Origin: Geodermatophilus amargosae
GTDB lineage: Bacteria; Actinomycetota; Actinomycetes; Mycobacteriales; Geodermatophilaceae
Assembly (NCBI RefSeq): GCF_900116515.1
Contig: NZ_FPBA01000029.1
Span: forward strand, 1-60,265
Direction: 5' to 3'
Length of the DNA: 60,265 bases
Positions 25,199 through 33,828 of this stretch are shown piece after piece. A model generated the notes under the pieces. It saw only the letters and a list, made by a program, of their open reading frames with translations, ran no database searches and was not told where the DNA came from. The number at the start of each line of letters is the position of its first letter. Position 1 is the stretch's first letter. A program made the position numbers and the translations under genes.

Positions 25199-25551
25199 GC
25201 CATAGCGCACCCATTGGCCGTCGAAGGCGCGATCCAGTTCGACGAGCGGCTGTTCGGCCGGGCCGAGAGCGACTTCTTGACGCCGAGCACCAGCGTCTCG
25301 GTCTTGACCCGCACCCAGCGCTCGACGTTGCCCTCGTTGCCGTTGAGCTCGGGGATCTGCCAGTGCGAGGGCACCTCGACGACCTCGGCCCCGGGGAAGC
25401 GGGCGGGCACCTCGCGGCCGCGGGCGGACTCGAGGGCGGCCGGCTCGGCGTAGACCGTGCGGACGTCGAGCAGGCGCGTGGGGGAGGGGACGGGGGCCGG
25501 GGCGGGCGCCGGCGGAGCGGAGACGGCGGACGGCGAGGGCACGGCGGTCAC
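25195..25551 (-). pseudogene. splB: Spore photoproduct lyase-like gene, 5' part (interrupted)
   Basis: The N-terminal 119 residues of the split lyase: a Pro/Ala-rich start, then RLLDVRTVYAEPAALES, ARFPGAEVVEVPSHWQIPEL and TETLVLGVKKSL, and finally WIAPSTANGCAMAC, which supplies the first two cysteines of the radical-SAM motif. The frame runs on into element sequence for eight codons (DDFPLMYL) to a stop at 25,168. Read through to the 3' part, it gives a normal CxxxCxxC and 375 residues in all. The GTG at 25,551 is an estimate; no clear ribosome binding site is present. Confidence 0.88.
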
Positions 25552-25621
25552 GGGAGGTGCAGCACCCGCGCGCAGGCCCGGATTCCGCCGCTGACCTGCG
25601 GGAACGGTCACACCGCGGTGC

Positions 25622-26356
25622 TCAGGGACCGCGGCCGGGCGCGAGCCGGGCGACGTCGAGCCGGCCCTGCTCGAGGTCCTCGGCGACGTCCTCCAGGCTG
25701 CGCCCGTCCGCGTAGGCGGCCGCGCGCAGGAGGTCCAGCGCGGTGGCCGGGTCGGTCTCCAGCGCCATCGCCGCCCGCCCCGCGGCCCGCAGCACGGCGG
25801 CCCGGCGGCGGGCGTCGGGGCCGTGCAGCCAGTCGGGGCCGCGGTCGGCCGGCCAGTCCGACCAGACGGCGGCCTCGCTGAGCGCGGCGGTGACCAGCTC
25901 GCCGACCGCCAGGGCCGCGAAGACGTCGAGGTCGGGCACCCGCGCGTCGTCGGTGGAGTAGAGGTCCAGCGCCCCGGCCCCGGCGAGGTCCTCGCGCAGC
26001 GGCAGGGCGACCACGGCGCGGAACGGCGTCTGCGCGATGAGCAGGTCGGCGAAGGGCGGCCAGCGGCGCCGCAGGTCCTCGAGCAGGGCGAAGACCGGCT
26101 GCCGGGTCTCCTGCGCCTCCCAGCACGGCCCCGCGCCGACGGTGAACTGCAGCCGTTCGGCGCACGCGGCGGAGGCGGTGCTCGACCCGAGGGGGATGCG
26201 GGTGCCGGTGGCGTCGACCACGGACAGCCCCACGCCGTCGACCCCCAGCGTGGCGGCGCACGCCCGGGCGAGGCGGACCGGGAGCAGCTCGGGAGGTCCG
26301 GGGCCACGGGACGTCTCCGCGCCGAGCGCGGCGGCGAACCGTGTGGCGATGGTCAC
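25622..26356 (-). CDS. GAF domain protein with ANTAR-like C-terminus
   Basis: A 244-residue protein. Residues 20-160 are a GAF-type sensor (GVDGVGLSVVDATGTRIPLG, then LQFTVGAGPCWEAQETRQPV and FRAVVALPLR). The last 55 residues (RRRAAVLRAAGRAAMALETD, then ALDLLRAAAYADGRSLEDVA) look like a degenerate ANTAR three-helix bundle, an RNA-binding anti-terminator module; the canonical conserved residues are only partly kept. Actinobacteria have many such proteins with unknown ligands. It is followed closely by a membrane-protein gene on the same strand. Confidence 0.82.
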   Translation of the reverse strand: MTIATRFAAALGAETSRGPGPPELLPVRLARACAATLGVDGVGLSVVDATGTRIPLGSSTASAACAERLQFTVGAGPCWEAQETRQPVFALLEDLRRRWPPFADLLIAQTPFRAVVALPLREDLAGAGALDLYSTDDARVPDLDVFAALAVGELVTAALSEAAVWSDWPADRGPDWLHGPDARRRAAVLRAAGRAAMALETDPATALDLLRAAAYADGRSLEDVAEDLEQGRLDVARLAPGRGP

Positions 26357-26396
26357 ACGTCATCCTCGCCCCCGCCGTCCCCCCGGACCACGTCGA

Positions 26397-27488
26397 TCAC
26401 CCCGCTGCGTCGGGCCGGTGCGTGTAGGCGGCCTCGCGGACCGCCTCGTCGGACTCCAGTCCCGCGCCCAGCGCCCCGCCGACGGTCGCCAGCGAGCTGG
26501 TCAGCCAGGCCAGCTCCAGGTAGTCCCCGATCCGGGCCGGGTGCCCGAGGCCCTCGGCGAACAGCCCCGCGGGCACCAGGAGCAGCGACCCGCCCAGGGC
26601 GAGGAGGAACAGCGCGGCGTAGAGGGTCAGCACCCCGATCACCACGGTCGCGGTGGTGGCCAGGTTGAACAGCGCCACCTGCTTGCGCACCCGGCGCGAC
26701 CGGGCGCGCTCCCACAGCTCCGCACCGACGACGAGCGTCGCGCAGATCGCCACCACCGAGCCCAGCCCGACCACCGCCAGCCGCAGCCAGCCGAACCGGT
26801 CGGCCAGCCGCCAGATGTCGGCGGTCACCAGGGCGAAGACCCCGGCCGCGACCGCCGCCGTCAGCGCGCGGGACAGCTGGATGGTCAGCCGCCACGGCCG
26901 GTTGGCGCGCACCATGCCGACCAGCAGCCGCAGGTTGCCGGTGAGCACGCGGGCGGTGAACCGCACGCCCTCGGCGGTGTCGGCCGGGTCGGTGGCCAGT
27001 TCGCGCACCCGGCGGCGCAGTGCCGCCGGGTCACCCTCTCCGTCGGTGTCGTCGCCGAGCAGGGTGCGGACCAGCCCGACCGTCGTCTGCAGGGCGCGCC
27101 GGCGCCGGGCCACCGCGCCCAGGGCCGGCAGCGAGAGCACCGCGACGCCGTGCACCGGGCTGGCGTGGGCCACCACCGTCCGCCGGTCCACCGACAGCGG
27201 CAGGTCGGTGACGACGACGGCGAGGTCCCACTCCTCGGCCAGCAGCCGGTCGCGGGCGGCGGTCACGATCTCGGCGTCGTCGGCCGGTGGCCGGACCAGG
27301 CCGTCCTCCACCACCCGCAGGTCCCAGGTGACGTCGGGGTGGCGCTCGCGCAGCGCGCCGGTCAGGTCGGCGGCCAGCTCGTCGGCCAGCTCGGCCGGGG
27401 CCCCGGGCGCGGCGACGAGCCCGACGACGACGTCGGCCGGTGCCGCGTCCGCCTCGGGGTGGGGATCTCCGGTCGGTGCCGCGCTCAC
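26397..27488 (-). CDS. Membrane protein, unknown
   Basis: A 363-residue protein. The N-terminal 200 residues are soluble with an alpha/beta pattern (DVVVGLVAAPGAPAELADEL, WDLAVVVTDLPLSVDRRTVV, VAVLSLPALGAV). Four or five membrane helices follow, then a short acidic tail. The GTG start at 27,488 overlaps the stop of the SpoIIE phosphatase gene (GTGA), so the two are coupled and probably work together, perhaps with this protein as a membrane sensor. No family was recognised. Confidence 0.75.
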   Translation of the reverse strand: MSAAPTGDPHPEADAAPADVVVGLVAAPGAPAELADELAADLTGALRERHPDVTWDLRVVEDGLVRPPADDAEIVTAARDRLLAEEWDLAVVVTDLPLSVDRRTVVAHASPVHGVAVLSLPALGAVARRRRALQTTVGLVRTLLGDDTDGEGDPAALRRRVRELATDPADTAEGVRFTARVLTGNLRLLVGMVRANRPWRLTIQLSRALTAAVAAGVFALVTADIWRLADRFGWLRLAVVGLGSVVAICATLVVGAELWERARSRRVRKQVALFNLATTATVVIGVLTLYAALFLLALGGSLLLVPAGLFAEGLGHPARIGDYLELAWLTSSLATVGGALGAGLESDEAVREAAYTHRPDAAG

Positions 27489-28693
27489 AGCCTCAACTGC
27501 TCCTCGGCGCCGGTCCGCCACTCGACCATGACGATGCTGGCGTCGTCCTGCAGCTGCCCGGCCTGGTGCTCCATGACGCTGCCCATGAGCCGGCGCATCG
27601 TCTCCGGCGGCGGGTTGCCGGCGAGCTCGGCGCGGACGACGAGGTCGGCCAGCCGCTCCTCGCCGAAGAAGTCGCCCTCGGGGGAGCGGGCCTCGACGAT
27701 GCCGTCGGTGTAGAGCAGCACTCGGTCACCCGGCCGCAGCTGCACCTGGCAGAGGTCGGGCTTGGCCGCCTGCAGACCCAGGGGCCGCGCGGGCCGGCAG
27801 GCCGGTGGGCGGATCAGCACGCCGTCGCGGACCAGCAGCGGGTCCGGGTGCCCGCAGTTCACCCAGCGCAGCACCCCGGTGTCGAGGTCGAGGCGAGCGA
27901 GGGCCGCGGTGGCGAACCGGCTGCCAGGGAAATGGCCCGCGACGACGGCGTCGACGGCGGCCGCGACGTCGGGGAGGTCCAGTCGGTCCCGCCGCGCGTG
28001 CCGGTAGGCGCCGACGGCCGCGGAGGCGAGCAGGGCCGCCGGCAGCCCGTGACCCACGGCGTCGAGCACCATGAGCTCGACGAGGGAGCCGTTGACCGCG
28101 TAGTCGAAGGTGTCCCCGCCGATGTCGTAGGCCGGCTCCAGGGCGCCGGTGATGACGACGCGGTCACTGGCGTAGGTGAGCGGAGGGAGCAGGTCCCACT
28201 GGATCTCCGCGGCGAGCGACAGGGTCCGGCGCCGGCGCAGACGGGCGAACACGTCGCTGTAGGCGTCACGGGTGACCACCAGCTCGGCCACCAGCGAGGC
28301 GAGGGACCGGCAGTCGTCCTCCAGCCGGGGCGTCGGCTCCGCCAGGAGCACCATCTCCAGGACCCCGATGCGCTCGGCGCCGTCGAGGAGGGGCAGCCAG
28401 AGGGTGACCGGGCCGTCGTGGGCGGGCGCCTGCACCGGGTGCACGCGGCGGAACGCCCGGCCGGCCAGCGAGCCGTCGATGGTCAGCGCCTGACGGGCCG
28501 GCACCCCGTCGCCGGGCACGGGCACCAGCTCGTGCTGGGCGTAGTCGGCCAGGTAGACGACCGCCTCACGCGCGCCGAGCCGCCGTGCCTCGCGCGTGAC
28601 GGCCGTCCCGACGCGGTCGGCGGGGAGGTGGTGCGACGCGCGGGCGAGCGCCCGGATCGGGTCCTCGGCGGAGGGTTGCCGGTCGATGGTCAC
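27485..28693 (-). CDS. GAF-like/SpoIIE PP2C phosphatase
   Basis: A phosphatase of about 402 residues. An N-terminal sensor region resembles GAF (REAVVYLADYAQHELVPVPG), and the C-terminal 240 residues are the SpoIIE domain with LEPAYDIGGDTFDY, VLDAVGHGLPAALLAS and LLYTDGIVEARSPEG, which bind two metals. It is a second partner-switching-type phosphatase in the window. The GTG at 28,693 is preferred because GGGAGG lies ten bases upstream; an ATG at 28,711 would add six residues. It is translationally coupled to the following membrane protein. Confidence 0.88.
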   Translation of the reverse strand: MTIDRQPSAEDPIRALARASHHLPADRVGTAVTREARRLGAREAVVYLADYAQHELVPVPGDGVPARQALTIDGSLAGRAFRRVHPVQAPAHDGPVTLWLPLLDGAERIGVLEMVLLAEPTPRLEDDCRSLASLVAELVVTRDAYSDVFARLRRRRTLSLAAEIQWDLLPPLTYASDRVVITGALEPAYDIGGDTFDYAVNGSLVELMVLDAVGHGLPAALLASAAVGAYRHARRDRLDLPDVAAAVDAVVAGHFPGSRFATAALARLDLDTGVLRWVNCGHPDPLLVRDGVLIRPPACRPARPLGLQAAKPDLCQVQLRPGDRVLLYTDGIVEARSPEGDFFGEERLADLVVRAELAGNPPPETMRRLMGSVMEHQAGQLQDDASIVMVEWRTGAEEQLRL

Positions 28694-28739
28694 GACGGGA
28701 CAGCCTCCCATCCGGCGCGTGGGCGGGACCGCGCGGGCT

Positions 28740-29921
28740 CTAGCCGCGGGCCTCGAGCACCGCCGAGTACACCTGCACGGTCTGCTGGGCGATCGCCGGC
28801 CAGCCGAACTCAGAGAGCACCCGCTCGCGGCCGGCGGCGCCCATGCGCACCGCCCGCGCGGGGTCGTGCAGCAACTCGGTGACGCGGGCGGCGAGGCCGG
28901 CCTCGAAGGCGGCGACGTCGTCGGGGTCGTAGGGGACCAGCAGGCCGGTCTCGCCGTCGGCGACGACCTCGGGGATCCCGCCGACGGCGCTGGCGACCAC
29001 GGCGGTGCCGCAGGCGGCGGCCTCGAGGTTCACGATGCCCAGCGGCTCGTAGACCGAGGGGACGACGAACACCGTCGCGCCGGTGATCAGCGGCACCAGC
29101 TGCTCGCGCGGCAGCATCGCCTCGATCCAGACGACGCCCGGCCGGCGGGCCTGCAGCTCGGCGACGGCGTCGGCCACCTGCTGGCGCTCGCCCGGGGTGT
29201 CCGCGGCGCCGGCGCACAGCACCAGCCCGGCGTCGGGCGGCAGCTGCTCGGCCGCCCGGAGCAGGTGGACGACGCCCTTCTGCCGGGTGATCCGGCCGAC
29301 GAACAGCGCGTACGGCCGGTCGGGGTCCACCCCGAGCGAGCGGACGACGTCGGGCGCCGGCGTGGGCCGGTAGGCCTCGGCGTCCACCCCGTTGCCGACG
29401 ACGTGCACGCGGGCCGGGTCGAGGTCGGGATAGGCGTCGAGCACGTCGGTGCGCATGCCGTGGCTGACCGCGACCACCGCGTCGGCGGCGAGGTAGGCGG
29501 TGCGCTCCACCCAGGACGAGAGCCGGTAGCCCCCGCCGAGCTGGTCGGCCTTCCACGGCCGCCGGGGCTCCAGCGAGTGCGCGGTGACCACGTGCGGCGC
29601 CCCGTGCACGAGAGCGGCGAGCAGGCCGGCGCCGTTGGCGTACCAGGTGTGGCTGTGCACGAGGTCGACCCCGCCGAGCGCCGCGGCGATCTCGACGTCG
29701 GTGCCCAGTGCCTGCAGCGCGCCGTTGGCGCCGGCGAGGCCCGGCGGGACCGCCCAGCCGCGGGCGTCGGGCCGGGGGCCGCCGAAGGCGTGCACCTCCA
29801 GGTCCGGCCCCGCGGGCAGCGAGCGGAGGGCGGCCACGAGGTGCTCGACGTGCACGCCGGCGCCGCCGTAGACGTCCGGTGGCCACTCGCGGGTGACGAT
29901 GCCGATGCGCACGGCGGTCAC
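28740..29921 (-). CDS. glgM: GlgM/GlgA-type glucosyltransferase
   Basis: A 393-residue GT-B glycosyltransferase of the actinobacterial GlgA/GlgM type (GT4). It uses ADP-glucose to make maltose-1-phosphate or extend glucan, feeding glycogen synthesis through GlgE. Motifs are [20 protein letters not shown] near the N-terminus, the [14 protein letters not shown] segment, [15 protein letters not shown], and the nucleotide-sugar site [20 protein letters not shown] with its Glu pair. It is divergent from glgC over 64 bases, the same arrangement as Rv1212c/Rv1213 of mycobacteria. Confidence 0.92.
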   Translation of the reverse strand: MTAVRIGIVTREWPPDVYGGAGVHVEHLVAALRSLPAGPDLEVHAFGGPRPDARGWAVPPGLAGANGALQALGTDVEIAAALGGVDLVHSHTWYANGAGLLAALVHGAPHVVTAHSLEPRRPWKADQLGGGYRLSSWVERTAYLAADAVVAVSHGMRTDVLDAYPDLDPARVHVVGNGVDAEAYRPTPAPDVVRSLGVDPDRPYALFVGRITRQKGVVHLLRAAEQLPPDAGLVLCAGAADTPGERQQVADAVAELQARRPGVVWIEAMLPREQLVPLITGATVFVVPSVYEPLGIVNLEAAACGTAVVASAVGGIPEVVADGETGLLVPYDPDDVAAFEAGLAARVTELLHDPARAVRMGAAGRERVLSEFGWPAIAQQTVQVYSAVLEARG

Positions 29922-29973
29922 CCTAGGGGGCGGGGCGGGCGGAGGTGGGGCGACGGCGACGGCGACCAGCGAC

Positions 29974-29979
29974 TACGTT
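29974..29979 (+). promoter_or_regulatory. Leaderless -10 hexamer for glgC
   Basis: TACGTT (TANNNT) ends six bases before the glgC ATG at 29,986, so the transcript is expected to begin at the start codon. There is no ribosome binding site. Confidence 0.5.
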
Positions 29980-29985
29980 CCCTGC

Positions 29986-31206
29986 ATGCGTGGCGGTCCT
30001 CGGGTGCTCGGCATCGTCCTGGCCGGTGGGGAGGGCAAGCGCCTGGCGCCCCTGACACAGGACCGCGCCAAGCCCGCGGTCCCCTTCGGCGGCAACTACC
30101 GGCTCATCGACTTCGTGCTGTCCAACCTGGTCAACGCGGAGATCCGGCAGATCGCCGTCCTCACCCAGTACAAGAGCCACAGCCTCGACCGGCACATCAC
30201 CACGACGTGGCGGATGTCGAACCTGCTGGGGAACTTCATCACCCCGGTACCGGCCCAGCAGCGGCTCGGCCCGCGCTGGTACACCGGCAGCGCCGACGCG
30301 ATCCTGCAGAGCCTCAACCTCATCTACGACGCGCGACCCGACATCGTCGTCGTCTTCGGTGCCGACCACGTCTACCGGATGGACCCGGGCCAGATGGTCG
30401 ACCAGCACCTGCAGACCGGGGCGGGCGTGACCATCGCCGGTCTGCGGGTGCCACGGGCCGAGGCGACCGAGTTCGGTGTCATCGACGCCGCCGCCGACGG
30501 GAAGGTGCGCGGCTTCCTCGAGAAGCCCGCCGACCCGCCGGGACTGCCCGACAGCCCGGAGGAGTCCTTCGCCTCGATGGGCAACTACGTGTTCAGCACC
30601 GACGCGCTGCTGGAGGCCCTGCGCGCCGACGCCGAGGACGCCGACTCGGCGCACGACATGGGCGGCTCGATCATGCCGATGCTGGCCGACGCGGGGACGG
30701 CCTACGTCTACGACTTCTCGACCAACATCGTCCCCGGTGCCAGCGAGCGCGACCACGGCTACTGGCGCGACGTCGGGACGATCGACTCCTACTTCGACGC
30801 GCACATGGACCTGGTGTCGGTGACCCCGGTGTTCAACCTCTACAACGACCGCTGGCCGATCCTCACCCTGCCGCCGCAGCAGCCGCCGGCGAAGTTCGTG
30901 CTGGGCGGGCGGGCCGAGGAGTCGATGGTCAGCGCCGGCGCGATCATCGGGGGCGGGTCGGTGCACAACTCGGTGGTCTCGCCGGGCGTGCGCGTCGACC
31001 GCGGCGCCCGGGTCGAGGACAGCGTCCTCATGGACGGCGTCCGGATCGGCGAGGGCGCCTACGTCCGGCGGGCGATCCTGGACAAGAACGTCGTCGTCCC
31101 GCCGTGGGCGCGCATCGGTGTCGACTCCGAGGCCGACCGTGCGCACTACCACGTCAGCGCGGGAGGCGTGACCGTGCTCGGCAAGGGCGCCCGCGCGATC
31201 GTGTGA
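29986..31206 (+). CDS. glgC: Glucose-1-phosphate adenylyltransferase
   Basis: A 406-residue enzyme making ADP-glucose from ATP and glucose-1-phosphate, the precursor for glycogen. It has the nucleotidyltransferase opening [20 protein letters not shown] with KPAVPFGG, then GADHVYRMD (metal-binding Asp), [16 protein letters not shown] (substrate Lys) and a C-terminal left-handed beta-helix with hexapeptide turns. It lies opposite glgM and overlaps the next gene by four bases. Confidence 0.96.
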   Translation: MRGGPRVLGIVLAGGEGKRLAPLTQDRAKPAVPFGGNYRLIDFVLSNLVNAEIRQIAVLTQYKSHSLDRHITTTWRMSNLLGNFITPVPAQQRLGPRWYTGSADAILQSLNLIYDARPDIVVVFGADHVYRMDPGQMVDQHLQTGAGVTIAGLRVPRAEATEFGVIDAAADGKVRGFLEKPADPPGLPDSPEESFASMGNYVFSTDALLEALRADAEDADSAHDMGGSIMPMLADAGTAYVYDFSTNIVPGASERDHGYWRDVGTIDSYFDAHMDLVSVTPVFNLYNDRWPILTLPPQQPPAKFVLGGRAEESMVSAGAIIGGGSVHNSVVSPGVRVDRGARVEDSVLMDGVRIGEGAYVRRAILDKNVVVPPWARIGVDSEADRAHYHVSAGGVTVLGKGARAIV

Positions 31207-31715
31207 GCGGCGACCCTCGTCCGCTCGTCGTCACGCTGCTGCTCGAGGCGGAGGCGCAGGCGCGGTTCGACCGGCTGCGGGCCGAGCACTTCCCGGCCGG
31301 CCGCAACCACCTCGCCGCGCACGTCACGCTGTTCCACGCCCTGCCGGGCGAGCAGCGCGACGCCGTGGACGCCGCGCTGGCCGGGGTCGCCGCCCGGCCG
31401 CCGTTCGCCGTCGCGGTGACCGGTGTGCAGCTGCTCGGCCGCGGGGTGGCCTACCGGCTGGCCGCGCCGGAGCTCTCCGCACTGCACACGCGGCTGTCCG
31501 CGGAGTTCGGCCCGTGGCTGACCCCGCAGGACCGCCAGCGGCTGTCGGCGCACGTCACCGTGCAGAACAAGGTGGAGCCGGCGGTGGCGCGGGCACTGCG
31601 CGACCGGCTGGCCGCGGAGTTCGTCCCCTCCGAGGTCCCCGCCCGCGGGCTGGGGCTGTGGCGCTACCTCGGCGGGCCGTGGGAGCCGCTGGCCGAGCAC
31701 CCCTTCGCGGCTTAG
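31203..31715 (+). CDS. 2H phosphoesterase, 2'-5' RNA ligase-like
   Basis: A 170-residue protein with the two HxT motifs of the 2H superfamily, HVTLF near residue 37 and HVTVQ near residue 117, about 80 residues apart as expected. Members hydrolyse or form 2'-5' phosphodiester bonds or cyclic phosphates; the biological substrate here is unknown. The GTG start overlaps the glgC stop, so the gene is co-translated with glgC, although a functional link is not obvious. Confidence 0.85.
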   Translation: MSGDPRPLVVTLLLEAEAQARFDRLRAEHFPAGRNHLAAHVTLFHALPGEQRDAVDAALAGVAARPPFAVAVTGVQLLGRGVAYRLAAPELSALHTRLSAEFGPWLTPQDRQRLSAHVTVQNKVEPAVARALRDRLAAEFVPSEVPARGLGLWRYLGGPWEPLAEHPFAA

Positions 31716-32365
31716 CGGCGGGTGGCCACCAGCAGGCCGGCCCCGATGGGCAGGACGGCGGAGGTGAGCTGCTCGTCCTCGCGGACGCTGCGCGCCAGGT
31801 CGCGCCAGGTGACGGTCTCCGGGTCGCGGGCCGCGCGGTCGCCGATGCGCTCCCCGGCGAGCAGGCCGTGGCAGGCGAGCGTCCCGCCGGTGCGCAGCAG
31901 CGCGAGCAGCGCCGCGAGGTGCGCGGCGTACTCGGTCGGCGGCCCGGCGCAGACCACCAGGTCGTAGGCGCCGGGCAGGAGGCGGGGGAGCACCTCGCCG
32001 GGGGTGCCGAAGATCAGCCGGGTCCGGCCCGCGGGGACGCCGGCCTCGGTGAAGGCCCGCCGTGCACCGCGCAGCTGCTCGGGGTCACCGTCGAGGGCGG
32101 TGAGGACGCCGTCGGGACGCATGCCGCGCAGCAGCCACAGGCCGACGACGCCACCACCACTGCCGACGGACACGACCGCCCGGGCCCCGGCGCCCGCCGC
32201 GAGGACGGCGAGGGTGGCCCCCGCGGCCGGCTCGGGCGGGGGCGGGCCGCCGAGCGCCGCGGACCGCGTGCGGGCCGAGGCGAGGACGGGGTCCTCCGCG
32301 GCGTAGCGGTCGGCCCAGGCGGCGCCTCCGGTCCCGCCGGCGCGCGACGGTCCCTGGGCGCTCAT
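31712..32365 (-). CDS. O-methyltransferase, Rv1220c type
   Basis: A 217-residue class I methyltransferase with the SAM motif VVSVGSGGGVVGLWLLRGM, the acidic LTALDGDPEQL, and YDLVVCAGPP in the central strand. The first glycine-rich motif lacks the usual Glu at its start. It sits back to back with sigE, exactly as Rv1220c does beside sigE in mycobacteria, which supports the assignment to the same orthologue group. The substrate is not known. Confidence 0.87.
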   Translation of the reverse strand: MSAQGPSRAGGTGGAAWADRYAAEDPVLASARTRSAALGGPPPPEPAAGATLAVLAAGAGARAVVSVGSGGGVVGLWLLRGMRPDGVLTALDGDPEQLRGARRAFTEAGVPAGRTRLIFGTPGEVLPRLLPGAYDLVVCAGPPTEYAAHLAALLALLRTGGTLACHGLLAGERIGDRAARDPETVTWRDLARSVREDEQLTSAVLPIGAGLLVATRR

Positions 32366-32442
32366 CACCGGGCGAGGGTAGTGCGACCGCGTGACGTGAC
32401 CCGGGAGGCGAACCTGTGAGGAACCTGGCAACACCTGCCGAC

Positions 32443-32470
32443 GGGAACAGGGGACACGTCGCCGCCCGTT
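32443..32470 (+). promoter_or_regulatory. Candidate ECF-type promoter for sigE
   Basis: GGGAAC at 32,443-32,448 and CGTT at 32,467-32,470 resemble the -35/-10 pair of SigE-type promoters, which would mean autoregulation. The 18-base gap is one or two bases longer than usual, so this is only a candidate. Another GGAAC at 32,420 lacks a matching -10. Confidence 0.3.
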
Positions 32471-32533
32471 GGTCCCGACGTGACACCCGAGCGTGCCGCC
32501 GTCCCCGTCCATCATCCGGGGGAGGCCGGCAAC

Positions 32534-33157
32534 GTGCGCGTCTGCGATCCTGGCGACGTGTCCGAGGCCGCCGTCCCCCAGCCCGCCGCCGAGCAGCCGG
32601 CCGCGTCCGGCGCCGGCGAGGTGTGGGTGGCCCCGACCTGGGAGCAGGTCGTGCGGGACCACTCCGCGCGGGTATACCGGCTAGCCTACCGCCTCTCGGG
32701 CAACGCGCAGGACGCCGAGGACCTCACCCAGGAGACGTTCGTCCGGGTGTTCCGCTCGCTCGCCGACTTCTCGCCCGGCACCTTCGAGGGCTGGCTGCAC
32801 CGCATCACCACGAACCTGTTCCTCGACATGGTCCGCCGCCGGCAGCGGATCCGGTTCGACGCGCTGCCCGAGGACACCGAGCGGCTGCCGGGCACCGCGC
32901 CGAGCCCCGAGCAGGTCTACGCCGACACCCACCTCGACCCGCAGGTGCAGGCGGCGCTGGACGCGCTGCCGCCGGAGTTCCGCGTGGCCGTGGTCCTCTG
33001 CGACATCGAGGGCCTGACCTACGAGGAGATCGCGGCGACCCTCGGCATCAAGCTGGGTACCGTCCGCAGCCGCATCCACCGCGGCCGCGTGCAGCTGCGC
33101 GCCGCCCTGGCCCACCTCGCCCCGCGCGGGGTGGCGGCACCGGGGGCTCGCGCATGA
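32534..33157 (+). CDS. sigE: ECF sigma factor SigE
   Basis: An extracytoplasmic-function sigma factor. Region 2 ([55 protein letters not shown]) and region 4 ([38 protein letters not shown]) are complete. Its identity as SigE rests on the neighbours: O-methyltransferase upstream, then anti-sigma RseA, HtrA and TatB. The role is expected in envelope stress. The GTG at 32,534 has a strong GGAGG eight bases upstream; an earlier GTG at 32,480 and a later one at 32,558 are also in frame. Confidence 0.92.
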   Translation: MRVCDPGDVSEAAVPQPAAEQPAASGAGEVWVAPTWEQVVRDHSARVYRLAYRLSGNAQDAEDLTQETFVRVFRSLADFSPGTFEGWLHRITTNLFLDMVRRRQRIRFDALPEDTERLPGTAPSPEQVYADTHLDPQVQAALDALPPEFRVAVVLCDIEGLTYEEIAATLGIKLGTVRSRIHRGRVQLRAALAHLAPRGVAAPGARA

Positions 33158-33726
33158 GCCTGCCGGAGAGCCACCTGGCCCAGGAGGCCATCGCGGCGCT
33201 CGTCGACGGCGAGCTGGCCAGCGGCCCGGCCGCCCGCGCCGCCCGCCACCTGGCCGGCTGCCTCGAGTGCCGGATGCTCGTCCAGGCGCAGCGGGAGGCC
33301 AAGGACGCGCTGCACGCCGCCTCCGACGTCGCCGTCCCCGGTGACCTGCTGTCGCGGCTGTGCGCCATCCCCTTCACCGCCGACGTCCCCGGCGGCGGCG
33401 GGCTCGGCACGGTGACCGCCGGTCCCGGGCAGCTCACCGTCTCCGGCTCCTCGGGGCGCTGGACCGTCGCCCTCGACGACCCACCGGCGCGCTCCTCCTC
33501 GCCGCACCAGGCCCGCTGGCTGCGCCGCAGCGTCGCCGGCACGCTGGCCGGGCTGGGCCTCGGCGTCGCCGTCCTGGCGGTCAACCTCCCCGAGCCCGGT
33601 GAGACCCCGCGCGGGGTCCCGGCGTCGGTGGCCGGGCCCTCGGCGCCCGACGAGCGCACCGAGGTCGTGCCGCCGGTGGTGCGCACCCTGGCCGGGCAGC
33701 CGCCCGCGGCCGGTGGCACTCCCTGA
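33154..33726 (+). CDS. rseA: Anti-sigma-E factor RseA
   Basis: A 190-residue anti-sigma factor. The zinc-binding anti-sigma motif HxxxCxxC is present ([12 protein letters not shown], about residue 29-37), which clamps the sigma factor and can release it on oxidation. One hydrophobic segment ([19 protein letters not shown], about 129-147) could anchor it in the membrane. The ATG overlaps the end of sigE, so production is coupled. A disordered Pro-rich tail follows. Confidence 0.88.
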   Translation: MSLPESHLAQEAIAALVDGELASGPAARAARHLAGCLECRMLVQAQREAKDALHAASDVAVPGDLLSRLCAIPFTADVPGGGGLGTVTAGPGQLTVSGSSGRWTVALDDPPARSSSPHQARWLRRSVAGTLAGLGLGVAVLAVNLPEPGETPRGVPASVAGPSAPDERTEVVPPVVRTLAGQPPAAGGTP

Positions 33727-33828
33727 TCCCGAGCCCCTGGTCCCGGGGTCCCGGGTCCGCCGGCGGGTACCGTCGCGCTGCACCGCCAGCTCCCGTCCGC
33801 TGACAGGTCCGGGGAGGACCCTGTACCC

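Noticed and set aside
27485..28693. Adenylate/guanylate cyclase or histidine kinase
   Set aside because: The C-terminal motifs GGDTFDY, DAVGHG and YTDGIVEAR are those of SpoIIE/PP2C phosphatases.
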